Part shown: positions 1 to 10,843 of the stretch, piece by piece | How positions within the stretch are numbered: the first letter of the stretch is position 1 | How the letters are laid out: every line of letters begins with the position of its first letter | NCBI RefSeq assembly: GCF_050947875.1 | Contig: NW_027460390.1 | Coordinates: forward strand, 1,674,001-1,738,000 | Source: Dermacentor variabilis | Taxonomy: Eukaryota; Arthropoda; Arachnida; Ixodida; Ixodidae | DNA: 64,000 bases | Direction: 5' to 3' | The notes under the pieces: generated by a model | Database searches by the model: none | The model's input: the letters and a program-made list of their open reading frames with translations, nothing else | What the model was told of the DNA's origin: nothing | Translations under genes and position numbers: made by a program

Positions 1-94
1 CGTCAGTTGCATGCAAATGTCATAAATAGATACATGGTGTCCCAATTAACTATCATGCACCAAGACGACATCTGGAAGAACCAGGGCGGACAAA

Positions 95-586
95 GTGAAA
101 GGTACTGTGAGGGCTGCGGAGAGCGGTGCGGGGCGGCCGGTCGGAGATAATGATGCCAGGGTAGAACAGCTAATTAAAGAAGTAACGTATCTGAGAAAGG
201 CAAATAAAGAACTTACTAAGCAGGTTGTAGAACTTCGCAAGAACTCGCAGACTAGCCCCACAAAAGTAGCAATAGCCAAACCGGTGAGTCATGACAACAG
301 TCAGGATGAAGAAAACACACCAGCTCCAAAGAAGCGGGCAATAAGCCCAGTAGAAACGACAGTGTGCTCTGCTTTGGAAGAGATCAAGGAGGCGATTAAA
401 CAACTTAGAGATGCCATAGATAAAACTACCTTCAAAGTTGATAAGTTATGGAAATGGAGACTGACGGCTGAAAAGAGGCTTACCAAAGTAGAAGCGCAAG
501 GCGAGGACGACGAATACCTACCCTCAGAAGCAGAAAGCGTCAGATCGCTCCCTGGCGCGTCGGAAGTTCTACGAAGCGCACTCTAG
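95..586 (+). CDS. LINE ORF1 remnant (coiled-coil protein)
   Basis: This 163-residue open frame lies 30 bases upstream of ORF2 in a different frame, the position expected of LINE ORF1, whose product coats the element RNA. Residues about 20-50 (VEQLIKEVTYLRKANKELTK and on) and 90-135 are rich in Leu, Lys and Glu and look like coiled coils. The middle is basic and Pro-rich (PAPKKRAISP). No zinc knuckles or RNA-recognition domain are visible, and 163 residues is short for ORF1 of this group, so the N-terminal part is probably missing or lies in another frame upstream. The assignment rests mainly on position and composition. Confidence 0.55.
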   Translation: MKGTVRAAESGAGRPVGDNDARVEQLIKEVTYLRKANKELTKQVVELRKNSQTSPTKVAIAKPVSHDNSQDEENTPAPKKRAISPVETTVCSALEEIKEAIKQLRDAIDKTTFKVDKLWKWRLTAEKRLTKVEAQGEDDEYLPSEAESVRSLPGASEVLRSAL

Positions 587-616
587 CGGGTAGCAGTAAG
601 GCGGGTTCTATAAGCA

Positions 617-2122
617 ATGGCTAGCAGGGGGAGCTTTACTGTGTGGCAATGGAATTGCCGAGAATTTTATCACAAAAAAGCACCTCTCATGCAGTTAATA
701 AAAACCTCTCCAGACAAACCGAAAATAATTATGCTGCAGGAAACCTTGGCGGATGAGATCAACCTATACGGATACAAAGCGACATGCAGTGTCAAAGAGC
801 CGGGTAGGGGGCTAGCCGCGCTCGTAGACAAGAAAATGCCTTACATAGAACATAATTTGCGCCTTGGACTAAACAAATTAGAATACTTACTTGTGGAAAT
901 AATTTTGAAAAGGAATAGAAGCAAACCGCAAAGCCTCTTTTGTCTTAATGTTTATAGCAGCCCTAGCGACATGAAACAGCGTTTCAGGGCACTTCTTAAT
1001 AAGACTATGGCTTTTTCTAAGCACGCTCCGCTCATTATTGGAGGAGATTTCAACGCCCCACATCAAACCTGGGGATATCGCTGGAATACGAAGAAACGGG
1101 ATGGACTCTGGCACCTTGCTACATATCTTAATCTCTCCCTCACCTCAGACCCAGCTTATCCCACTAGGCGTGGTACATCTACATGCACTGACTCCACACC
1201 AGACCTTACTTTTGTATCAAATTTAGCAAACGCTGGCTGGAATAACTCCAATATTGACCTGGCTAGTGATCATTACATATTACAAATACTATTGGAAACA
1301 CCAAGTAATGAGATAAAGCAGTTTAACTACATTGACTGGGATGTTTTTCGGAAAGCAAAGAAAAGCAGAGCTGAGACAGAGACAGGAGAAAAGAAAACAC
1401 TCCAAACTTGGACCACTCAGCTCAGGGAAGATGTAAAGGCGGCAACGAAGGATATTACCACAGATGAGGATATCGAAATTATGGACAGTAGGCTGGCGCA
1501 TTTCATTGAAGCGAAACAATCTATGTTAAAAAGATGGAAAACGCAACGGCTGAACAGGAGACTCAGGAAACGCATAGCATTGTTGAATAGGGAGATTGAA
1601 GAACACTCCAGAAATTTACAGAAACAACAATGGGATGAGCTTTGTAATTCCATAGATGGTGTAATCAGACGTGGTGGAAATTGGAACTTACTTAGACATT
1701 TGCTTCATGAGGACGACACGAAATCTAATAGGAGAACAGCAGTAGCACGACTCGTCCATCATGAGAGTCAGGGCACAACGGAGGAGGACATTCTAGATCG
1801 GCTCGCAGCTAAGTATTTACCACTTAAGGATAGCAATGAGAGTACAGACACGCCTAAATATACAGGGGAGGACTGTGAGCCTATGGATCAAGACTTCACA
1901 GAAAGCGAAGTTCGCGCAGCCCTGTACGACCTCAACAGTAGATCTGCTGCCGGTTCAGATGGCATTTCCTATAGGCTGTTGAAAATATTGGACGATGATT
2001 CTATAAAATATTTAACAGAGTATTTCAACGAACTCTGGAAAAACGGTGATTATGCGAAGGAATGGAGAATGAGGTGGCTAACACAATTCTTATTCCCAAA
2101 CCAGGCAAGCAACTCAATATAG
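617..2122 (+). pseudogene. LINE ORF2 part 1: endonuclease and start of reverse transcriptase
   Basis: Residues 1-225 form an endonuclease/exonuclease/phosphatase domain. It has QWNCRE near the start, MLQET at about 40-44, GGDFNAPHQTWG at about 140, and a closing SDHY at about 217. These carry the metal-binding and catalytic residues that nick target DNA. A charged linker follows. At about residue 440 (RSAAGSDGISYRLLK) the N-terminal motif of the reverse transcriptase begins. True coding leaves this frame near 2066-2080: the expected NTILIPKPGK continues in the frame that starts with the next piece. The last residues of this open frame are therefore out of frame. Confidence 0.85.
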
Positions 2123-2166
2123 ATAACCTAAGACCCATATCGTTAACATAATGTCTGGGCAAAACC

Positions 2167-2973
2167 ATGGAGCATGTCATACTCAATAGACTGACTAAGT
2201 ATATAGAAAACAGAAATGTTCTTCCGCATAACCTGATCGGTTTCCGTCCTGGACTTTCGACTCAAGATGCAATGCTCTTAATCAAACATCACCTTATTCT
2301 TGCTAGCCCGCTACATACGAGAGCTCTTCTAGGCCTACATGTAGAAAAGGCCTTTGATCGCATCAAGCACAGGGTGATATTTGATATCCTCTCGGACATG
2401 GGATTGGGTAAGCGATTGCACAATATAGTCAAAGCCTTTCTCGGTGGCCGTTCTGCTTTTCTCAGGTTAGGCGAACTCCAATCGACAACCCTGGAACTTG
2501 GGAATCGTGGGACACCACAAGGGTCTGTCCTATCTCCCATGTTATTTAATTTGGCAATGTCAAAAGTGGCTCGAGGTCTCGCGCAGATTGAGGGTATCCA
2601 CTTTGCTATATATGCAGATGACGTAACAATCTGGAGTGCCGAAGGTAATATGGGACAAACAGAGACCAAACTACAGGAAAGCATTTATGTGGTGGAAACA
2701 ACACTTGAGAGTATGGGACTGAACTGCTCTGCGAAAAAATCAGAACTATTGGTACTACGGAGCAGTAAGCGTGGGCGCAAGCCGAACGGATATATCCCAG
2801 AGGAAGAACACCGCATTGACATATACGCCAAGAATGGAGAACCAATCAGGCAGGTGGAGACTATTAGAGTGCTAGGACTTCTGCAAGCGAATGGATCTAA
2901 TTGCAGGATGATACAACACATCTACAACAAGTCAGAAGAAGTCATTAGGCTTCTGCGTAGAATTACCAACTAG
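2167..2973 (+). pseudogene. LINE ORF2 part 2: reverse transcriptase palm
   Basis: This frame begins after an in-frame stop at 2149-2151, and coding sequence can be read upstream of it from about 2080. It carries the palm motifs: motif A region HVEKAFDRIKH, motif B GTPQGSVLSP, and motif C YADDV, followed by the Lys/Ser-rich thumb (CSAKKSELLVL). The first Asp of motif A, normally LDVEKAFD, is His here (codon 2338-2340). That residue binds catalytic metal, so the enzyme would be inactive even without the stops. The piece ends at the stop 2971-2973, and the same frame resumes at once. Confidence 0.88.
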
Positions 2974-4254
2974 CATAAGGGGCTAGGAGAAGGCAGTGCC
3001 ATGAGATTGGTACATGAATTCGCCTTTTGCCACTTCTCGTACGTGGCTGGCATGCTACAATGGACACAGGCTGATAAGAACAAGCTAAACGCTTTAATCA
3101 GACGACTTATAAAGACTGCACTAGGACTTCCCACCAGTACGGCCAATGATAGCTTATCGTGCCTAGGGTTGCATGACACGCTGGAAGAGATAGCTGAGGC
3201 TCAACAGGTGGCCCACCAGGAGAGACTAATGGAGACACGACCTGGGAAGGCGCTACTTGAAGAAATTGGCGTAGAAATTAACAACCACACCAACAAAGGA
3301 GAATTATTAACACTACCGCAAGCGGGACTACGAGAAACAATAAAGACGACCCCGTTCCCTAGGAACATGCACCCGACACATAACCTCGAGAGACGGAAGG
3401 CAAGGGTGAAGGCACTCCTTCAAGACATAGATCAACATAAGCAGCAGGCGGTGTTCGTTGACGCTGCCTGGGTTAAAAATAGGGATGCGTATACCTCCGT
3501 TGTTGTAGACACGCAAGGTGACATACGGGATGCCATCACCGTCTATACCAAGGGACCAACAGTAGCAGAACAAGTAGCAATCGCCTTAGCCATCCGGGCT
3601 AATCGGTGGACACATATTTACAGCGACTCTAGAACAGCCATACGCAACATTACCAACGGATATGTGACACGGATAGCAACAAAATTACTAGGGAAGGTCG
3701 ACAGTGAGAGGATTGAAATCCGCTGGTTTCCTGCACATTTGGGGGTGGTGGACGGAGCTCGGAGAAACCTCAATGAGGTGGCAAATGAAGCAGCACGAGG
3801 ACTTTCTAGCCGTGCTCTTCAAGACCGAGCAACTTACACTTCACCCGGGGAACACAGGGATCAATTATTAACATATAACGAAATCACGAAGCATTATTAT
3901 TTAAGCAGAAGGGAATACCCATTGCCACACGGTAAGCTTTGCAGAGCCCAAGCGGTCACATTGCGTTTGCTACAGACAAGAACATACCCAAGTCCACATT
4001 TTATTAACAGGATCTATCCGGAGAGGGAAACTCCAACCAACTGTAATAAGTGCAATAGCATCATTACTCTTGACCACATGCTTTGGCAGTGCCCCGCGGT
4101 CTTCACAGACTGTGACATGGAACAGGAATGGTGGCGGCAAATGCTACACAACGAATCACTCTCTGACCAATTACGGGCAGTCCAGAAGGCCCGCAATGTG
4201 GCTGAAGGGCTCAGCCTGACAGTGCCAACGTGGGAGCGGCCAGCGTCAACCTAG
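2974..4254 (+). pseudogene. LINE ORF2 part 3: RNase H and C-terminal Cys/His cluster
   Basis: The frame is the same as part 2, separated only by one stop. Residues about 140-270 from 3001 form an RNase H domain. FVDAAW gives the first Asp, AEQVAIALAI the Glu, IYSDSRTAI the second Asp, and WFPAHLGV with NEVANEAARG the His/Asp end. All four acidic and His positions look intact. Near the C-terminus CNKCNSIITLDHMLWQCP forms a Cys/His cluster usual at the end of such LINE polyproteins. The coding stop is at 4252-4254, close to AATAAA in the 3' UTR. Start 3001 is only the first Met after the stop, not a true start. Confidence 0.88.
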
Positions 4255-4282
4255 GGTTGACCTTCAGGACCCAATAAAGTTC

Positions 4283-4321
4283 TGCATACCATACGATAGC
4301 AAACCATACCATACCATACCA
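4283..4321. repeat. LINE 3' tail of ATACC-type repeats
   Basis: Short repeats of the ACCAT/ATACC type follow the AATAAAG signal and close the LINE. Short tandem repeats in place of poly(A) are common at the 3' ends of I-group LINEs. Confidence 0.7.
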
Positions 4322-4325
4322 AGAT

Positions 4326-4890
4326 TAAAAAATATAGCAATGCGTTACTCGAAGAGAACCTAGTGCATATGGTTTCCGGTACAGTGAAGTAGCTGCCAGT
4401 AATTTTTTCGTTACTGAGATTTATATAGGTAATCTAACTAAATATCTAATTTGAGACGTACTATCCTAACTATCAAAGTGTCAATAAGACATTTGAAGGC
4501 ACAGCCAAGGGACATCTAATTGTAGTATTTTCAACGACATCCTAATTGAGTACATTTTTTTCCCTGCTGATAAACCTCGCGTAATATACAGAATACCACG
4601 TGACTGCGCTCCCACACGGATCATAAAGCCGCGCCCTCGAACAGGCTCCCTCTGAGTTAACCAGAATGAAATAAAGGGAATTAAGAAAAACATCATGGTC
4701 GAGCTAGTATCTTATCTGCCACGCCCCGGCCGAAGAAACATGTCGCATTTGCTGTTAGTTGGAAACAAGCTGTGATAGCTGCTGTAGCGTAAATAAAGTG
4801 CAAGGATGTTGTTGTTTTTGTCACAAAATCTATCATAACAAAAGCAAATCGACAACGTCAGTGCAAAGATTTAAAGGTGCGTTTTGTTTC
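4326..4890. other. stretch without recognised gene
   Basis: AT-rich sequence between the LINE tail and the DDE transposase remnant. It probably includes the left part of the DNA transposon, but I can see no terminal repeat. It lies outside the duplicated unit, so there is no second copy to compare with. Confidence 0.4.
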
Positions 4891-6005
4891 GTCACATCCG
4901 TAATGTCTTTCTATAATGAGCAGAAGGTAAACATGATCCTTGCCCTGGCATCTGCAAATGGCAACAAGAGGAAGGCCGCAAATATATATATATCAGTCAT
5001 GGAAGTGTGGCGGTAGAGCAAACGCATTGACTATCATCAGAAACTATGAAAACCTGAGACAAACAGGCAGCTTCAAGAAACAGTGGCGGAGGACTCCATC
5101 TTTGAGTCTTAGCCTACGCACGGATGTTCCATCAATTATGGCGTCAAACCATAATGCTAGCGTGTGGGACACGGCCACCTAGAGACCAATTTCCAAGTCA
5201 CCAGTTTGGAGCATTCTAAATGGCGGCCTTTCACTCTTAGCACCTTAGCCAGCAACGATGCTTGGAAGACAGAGACCTTCAGCATCGTCTAGATTTCTTG
5301 AATTGGGTTCTCACAAAAGCCGATTACCCACCGGACTTTTGAACAACATCCTGTGCACACATCAAGCCAATTTTTGCAGAAACGGCCAGGTAAGTTTGCC
5401 TAATGCACACTATTGGAAGGACTCCAATCTACACTGGCTAAAGGAAAATCGGCACCAGTACCAGTGGTCCCTGAATGTGTGGTTCGGAATTTACGCCGGT
5501 GCTATAATCGGTCCCATCTACTTTGATCGCACACTGACTCGACAGCGTTACTTGAACGAAATCCTTGAAGGAGTGGTGGATGAGTTTGTCAGCGACGTCC
5601 CGCTGTCACGTCTTCCACTTCTGTGGTCAGCAAGATGGGGCGCCAAGCACACAGTAGCAGCCGAGCACGAAACTGACAGGATGCGACTTTTTATGCGCAA
5701 TAGATTAGAAGGAACGGGCCTGTAAATTGGCCGGCTAGGTCACCCGAGTTCTCTCCGCTCGATTTAATTCTTTGGATTTATGTGAAAGATCGCACTTACA
5801 TGATCGAGGCGGACGTCAGATTAGTTCAAGGCAAGGATAACGGATGTCAGCCGTAGAATTCCGGGGTCGGTCATCAAGAAAGTCACTGAAGATGTGATAA
5901 AACGCACACAGTACTGCGTAGCTGCAAAATCAGATTCGAACACGTCCTTTAGGCTGGTGTTCAGTGGAGCTTACGAATTCATAGATAATAAGAGCGCACT
6001 GAAAT
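4891..6005 (+). pseudogene. DDE-type transposase with DUF4817-like N-terminal helix-turn-helix, broken (copy A, cut by duplication breakpoint)
   Basis: The readable pieces occur in the expected order. A helix-turn-helix start is at about 4903-4995 (FYNEQKVNMILALASANGNK). The frame from 5258 gives a DDE core (LNNILCTHQANFCRNG, then QYQWSLNVWFGIYAGAIIGP, then LPLLWSARWGAKHT). Past a stop at 5723-5725 come pieces of SPELSPLD-like and KDRTYMIEADVRLVQG sequence. Such two-part proteins (DUF4817 helix-turn-helix plus DDE superfamily endonuclease) are widespread in arthropods. The usual TDEANF motif reads THQANF and the usual QHDGAPAH reads ARWGAKH, so catalytic Asp residues are lost. Several frameshifts and stops add to this. 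From about base 5420 onward it is repeated at 35309. Confidence 0.75.
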
Positions 6006-6655
6006 CTGACGGGCTTTTTTTGTCGTTTTTGTGCAGACATCCTGATTGCTAATTCGGCTCATTTAGGAGCGGTATATCGAAAATATTGGTTCTGCCTTCT
6101 CCCTACACGTTTGTCTCTTCCCAGTCTGTTTATTTCGATTTTATTTTTTCACACGAATCTGTTTTTGCAGCACGTATACATTAAGTTCACGAAAAATAAA
6201 ATGGTCACTATCATTTGGCTTTGCTCTGAAGCAAGTTTTTGGCGCGAAATATAGCTTCGCGCGTACTCTTTCGATGCGTTGCAAGCAAAGCCGGGTTTTG
6301 ATTCGTTCCATGCCTATTACATTGCTTTTGGCATTTCGTGCGTGGTCAGAGCAGTGCTTCGGCCGCGTCATCAAGCGGCTTTTCTTATCAATGCGATCAG
6401 TGGACCTTGAGAGACGGATAATAATTGTGATGTAGAATAATTAGCTGGAAAGCCGCGAAACCAGCTGTTGGCACTCCTTCCGTACCATAATCAAGGTAAT
6501 GCGCTGTATCTTCGGGTTTGCGGCAGGCAATAGAGTTGCTTTCAATCAACTTATTTGAGGGCACTGCTTTGTGATGGTGGGCGGGAGCGCACTCACGTAG
6601 TATTTTTAATACTTCGTGAAGTTTCTTTGCCAGTCGGAAAAAATTGAACACAATT
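6006..6655. other. 3' flank of DDE transposon, no gene seen (copy A)
   Basis: This stretch matches 35890-36585 of copy B closely and probably contains the 3' non-coding part of the DDE transposon. I see no coding pattern shared by both copies and no clear terminal inverted repeat. Confidence 0.5.
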
Positions 6656-7210
6656 AGTCCGTCTGTCCGGACAGGCCGCCATTGGAATCTGAACCTGGCA
6701 ACGTTTAACGTTAGAACATTATCTAGTGAGGGGAGTCTAGCAGTGTTATTGGAGGAATTAGAGGGTAGTAAATGGGATATAATAGGGCTCAGTGAGGTTA
6801 GGAGGACAAAAGAAGCATATACAGTGCTAAAAAGCGGGCACGTACTGTGCTACCGGGGCTTAGCGGAGAGACGAGAACTAGGAGTCGGATTCCTGATTAA
6901 TAAGGAAATAGCTGGTAACATACAGGAATTCTATAGCATTAACGAGAGGGTGGCAGGTCTTGTTGTGAAACTTAATAAGAGGTAGAAATTGAAGGTAGTA
7001 CAAGTCTATGCCCCTACATGCAGTCATGATGACCAGGAAGTCGAAAGCTTTTATGAAGACGTGGAATCGGCGATGGGTAAAGTCAAAACAAAATACACTA
7101 TACTGATGGGCGACTTCAATGCCAGGGTAGGCAAGAAGCAGGCTGGAGACAAGTCAGTGGGGGAATATGGCATAGGCTCTAGGAATAGGAGAGGAGGTAC
7201 GCTGCAGTGA
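6644..7210 (+). pseudogene. RTE-like LINE endonuclease domain, broken
   Basis: Reading from about 6680 gives LNLATFNVRTL, the usual start of the RTE endonuclease, then GLSEVRR with the catalytic Glu, and after an in-frame stop at 6983-6985 VVQVYAPT and MGDFNARVG. The sequence breaks off at RNRRGGTL. The C-terminal third of the endonuclease, with the TW-rich and final SDH region, is almost wholly missing: only a DHRMVR remnant follows at about 7212-7226, in the next frame. An internal deletion of roughly 100 codons in or before the source copy explains this. The first Met at 6644 lies upstream of the insertion point and is not a real start. Confidence 0.85.
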
Positions 7211-7217
7211 CCATAGG

Positions 7218-9251
7218 ATGGTAAGAACTCGAATTAGCCTTGACTTGAGGAGGCAACGGAAGAAACTGGTACATAAGAAGCCAATCAATGAGTTAGCGGT
7301 AAGAGGGAAACTAGAGGAATTCCGGATCAAGCCACAGAACAGGTATTCGGCTTTAACTCAGGAAGAGGACCTTAGGGTTGAAGCAATGAACGACAATCTT
7401 ATAGCCATCATTAAGGAGTGCGCAATAGAAGTCGGTGGTAACGCCGTTAGACAGGAAACCAGTAAGCTATCGCAGGAGACGAAAGATCTGATCAAGAAAC
7501 GCCAATGTATGAAAGCCTCTAACCCTACAGCTAGAATAGAACTGGCAGAACTTTCTAAGTTAATGAACAAGCGTAAGACAGCGGACATAAGGAACTATTA
7601 TATGGATAGAATTGAACAGGCTCGCAGGAACGGAGGAAGCCTAAAAGCAGTGAAGAAGAAACTAGGAATAGGCAAGAATCAGATGTGTGCGTTAAGAGAC
7701 AAAGCCGGCAAAATCGTAACTAATATGGACGAGATAGTTCAAGTGGCTGAGGAGTTCTATAGAGATTTATACAGTACCAGTGGCACCCACGACGATAGGG
7801 GAAGAGAGAATAGCCTAGAGGAATTCGAAATCCCACAGGTAACGCCAGAAGAAGTAAAGAAAGCCTTAGGAGCTATGCAAAGGGGGAAGGCAGCTGGGGA
7901 GGATCAGGTAACAGCAGATTTGTTGAAGGATGGTGGGAACACTGTCCTAGAAAGATTGGCCGCCCTATATACACGATGCCTCTTGTCCTCGACCGTACCG
8001 GAATCTTGGAAGAACGCTCACATAATCCTAATCCATAAGAAAGGGGGCACCAAAGACTTGAAAAATTATAGACCGATCAGCTTACTGTCCGTTGCCTACA
8101 AAGTATTTACTAAGGTAATCGGAAATAGAATCAGGAACACCTTAGACTTCTGTGAACCAAAGGACCAGGCAGTATTCCGTAAAGGCTATTAAACAATAGA
8201 CCATATTCACACTATCAATCAAGTGATAGAGAAATGTGCAGAATATAATCAACCCTTATATATAGCTTTCATTGATTATGAGAAAGCGTTTGATTCAGTC
8301 GAAACCTCAGCAGTCATGGAGGCATTACGGAATCAGGGTGTAGATGAGCCATATGTAAAAATACTGGAAGATATCTATACCGGCTCCACAGCCACCGTAG
8401 TCCTCCACAAGGAAAGCAACAAAATCCCAATAAAGAAAGGCATTAGACAGGGAGATACGATCTCTCCAATGCTATTCACAGCATGTTTACAGGAGGTATT
8501 CAGATACCTGGAGTGGGAAGAATTGGGGATAAACGTTGATGGAGAATACCTTAGCAACTTGCGATTCGCTGATGATATTGCCTTGCTTAGTAACTCAGGA
8601 GACCAATTGCAATGCATGCTCACTGACCTGGAGAGGCAAAGCAGAAGGGTGGGTCTGAAAATTAATCTGCAGAAAACTAAAGTAATGTTTAACAGTCTCG
8701 GAAGAGAACAGCAGTTTACTATAGGTAGCGAGGCACTGGAAGTGGTAAGGGAATACATCTACTTAGGGCAGGTATTGACCACGGATCCGGATCATGAGAC
8801 TGAAATAAGCATAAGAATAAGAATGGGCTGGGGTGCGTTTGGCAGACATTCTCAAATCATGAACAGCAGGTTGCCACTATCCCTCAAAAGGAAAGTGTAT
8901 AACAGCTGTGTGTTACCAGTACTCACTTATGGGGCAGAAACCTGGAGGCTTACGAAAAGGGTTCTGCTGAAATCGAGGACGACGCAACGAGCTATGGAAA
9001 GAAGAATGATGGGTGTAACATTAAGGGATAAGAAAAGAGCAGATTGGGTGAGGGAACAAACGCGGGTAAATGACATCTTAGTTGAAATCAAGAAAAAGAA
9101 ATGGGCATGGGCCGGACATGTAATGAGGAGGGAAGATAACCGATGGTCATTAAGGGTTACGGACTGGATTGCAAGGGAAGGGAAGCGTAGCATGGGGCGG
9201 CAGAAAGTTAGGTGGGCGGATGACATTAAGACGTTTGCAGGGACAACATGA
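7218..9251 (+). pseudogene. RTE-like LINE reverse transcriptase, one stop
   Basis: A single reading frame runs from 7218 to 9251 with one stop at 8190-8192. A Lys/Arg-rich linker is followed by KAAGEDQVTADLLK, then NYRPISLLSVAYKVFTKVI, motif A IDYEKAFDSV, motif B GIRQGDTISPMLF, motif C LRFADDIALL, then the thumb. The C-terminal WAWAGHVMRREDNRWS is characteristic of RTE elements. The reverse transcriptase catalytic residues look intact. Apart from the single stop and the upstream endonuclease deletion the protein is well preserved. This agrees with a young insertion that postdates the duplication. No RNase H domain follows. Confidence 0.9.
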
Positions 9252-9326
9252 CCACAATTAGTACATGACCGGGGTAGTTGGAAAAGCATGGGAGAGGCCT
9301 TTGCCCTGCAGTGGGCGTAACTAGGC

Positions 9327-9327
<1 letters not shown>

Positions 9328-9410
<83 letters not shown>
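9328..9410. repeat. (GAT)n microsatellite, RTE tail
   Basis: An uninterrupted run of about 27 GAT triplets forms the 3' tail of the RTE-like LINE. Open frames of Met or Ile runs here are artefacts of the repeat. Confidence 0.97.
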
Positions 9411-9418
9411 GTCCGTCT

Positions 9419-9755
9419 CTGAAAACAACGCAGTTAGATCTCATTTTGAGGTGCCTACAGATGCCCCATTGATACCTTGAAAATCAGGACTGTACTTCTC
9501 GAGTGATAATTATTCCAATTACTGAATTAAATCTCAGTGACGAAAGAATTACTGGCGGCTACTCCACTGTAGTGTGAACAATATGCACTAGGTTTTCTTC
9601 GAGTAGCGCGACTGCTCTTTCTTTGGGTCTTGGTTCATGATAGTCGGTGAACACTGTGTAATTCACTCGGTAACCGAAATGAGGCCAAGCCGGATTCACT
9701 CGACATCAAAATCAAGAGCAGTCATGCGCAGCAGCGATTATACTCGGATTCATCG

Positions 9756-9807
<52 letters not shown>

Positions 9808-10013
9808 CTGCAGTTTCGCCGGAAAGGCGAAGGAATATTAGTGATAGCCAAGTATGCGACAACTACACGGGGGAAGATTACACCACCGAGAGGAGTCGGG
9901 CTGTGAAATTGAATTGCATCCTACTATAAGGTCTTGTATATGGTCACATAACGCCACCACTTCAGCGCGCGATTCTTCGAGGTCACACAAAGTTTTTTCC
10001 AGTGCATGATATA

Positions 10014-10014
<1 letters not shown>
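9419..10014. other. non-coding stretch shared by both copies, with (GA)n
   Basis: It continues the sequence interrupted by the RTE insertion and matches 36600-37140. A (GA)n run lies at 9762-9808 (shorter in B, about 36925-36952). No gene is seen. Confidence 0.6.

Positions 10015-10109
<95 letters not shown>
10015..10109. repeat. (AT)n microsatellite (copy A)
   Basis: An almost pure AT dinucleotide run of about 95 bases. The equivalent run in copy B was the landing site of the 4.36-kb element at 37215-41575. Confidence 0.97.
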
Positions 10110-10843
10110 AGACTCAGAAAGCTGGTCAGGCCTCAGCCCCCGCCCCCCTCCCCCCGGGAAAATTAAAACTCTCCGCTTATGTCGTGTTGCGTTCTTCGTT
10201 CCTTCATTCTATATGTGGGGTTCGCTACCCCCCCACCCTCACGGGTAAATTAAACGTCTCCGCCTATGTCGTGTTGTGTCCTTCATTATTTGGGAAAATA
10301 TTGGCCTTCTTCTTTTGAAGGAGAAGGAGTAGTGTGTGAAGAGGCCAGTAAATCCGTTTATGCTGATATCACTATACGAAGCGTTCGTTGATTCCATATA
10401 CGCGCAATTTGATATAAAATTGGCGCAGTATTGGATTACTAAAATGCGTATACAGTTTTCTAAGCTTGTTTCTATTTACCTGCTAGTTTTTCTAAATATA
10501 CCTACTTTCTCAGGAGACACGATATTCGGTTAGGTGAGCATTCTAATGCCCTTGAATCGTGTGCCCAATGAACGCTGTATATGGACCCACGTAGGCTTAC
10601 TGGTAGTTGTTGTTGCTGCTGATTTTAGTAACTCATAGCCACGAGGGGCTGGCAGTTTCGCATTTATTGCTTTATTATTTTCGACGGGCTGCTGGGAAGG
10701 CATGTCTTGGAGCGCAGCTGCGTAGATTGAATCCGCGCATGGCGCATGCGATGCTGATGATCATGATGCTCCCACATAATGACGCTTACCGACAATAGGG
10801 GATTGGCCCTAACGCTGGAGTTTAACAATAAGGAAAATCGAAT
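10110..10843. other. non-coding stretch with an imperfect 88-base tandem repeat in copy A
   Basis: Matches about 41691-42335 of copy B. In A the motif TATGTCGTGTTG occurs at about 10178 and again at about 10266, each followed by similar T/C-rich sequence. B has it once (about 41753). No gene is recognised; a 63-codon open frame at 10607-10798 has no visible domain. Confidence 0.55.

Larger units (their letters stand above)
1..4325 (+). mobile_element. I-like LINE with RNase H, broken, nearly full length
   Basis: The segment carries, in order, an ORF1 remnant, an apurinic-type endonuclease, a reverse transcriptase, an RNase H domain and a Cys/His cluster, followed by a short 3' UTR with AATAAA and a tail of ATACC-type repeats at about 4283-4321. 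This order and the RNase H domain are typical of I-supergroup LINEs. The 5' end lies at or beyond the window edge, so a 5' target-site duplication cannot be checked. ORF2 is interrupted by a frameshift near 2066-2080, a stop at 2149-2151 and a stop at 2971-2973, so the copy cannot move by itself. Confidence 0.85.
6656..9418 (+). mobile_element. RTE-like LINE inserted only in copy A, with target-site duplication
   Basis: The element has an endonuclease plus reverse transcriptase without RNase H and ends in a (GAT)n tail (9328-9410), all typical of the RTE clade. The 9 bases AGTCCGTCT occur at 6656-6664 and again at 9410-9418. Copy B has one uninterrupted AGTCCGTC at 36585-36592, followed by the sequence that continues after 9418 in A. 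This is a clean empty site. The protein is broken by stops at 6983-6985 and 8190-8192 and by an internal deletion near 7207-7218. Confidence 0.9.

Noticed and set aside
9226..9472. Open frames made of long Met or Ile runs
   Set aside because: They are translations of the (GAT)n microsatellite at the RTE tail, on either strand.
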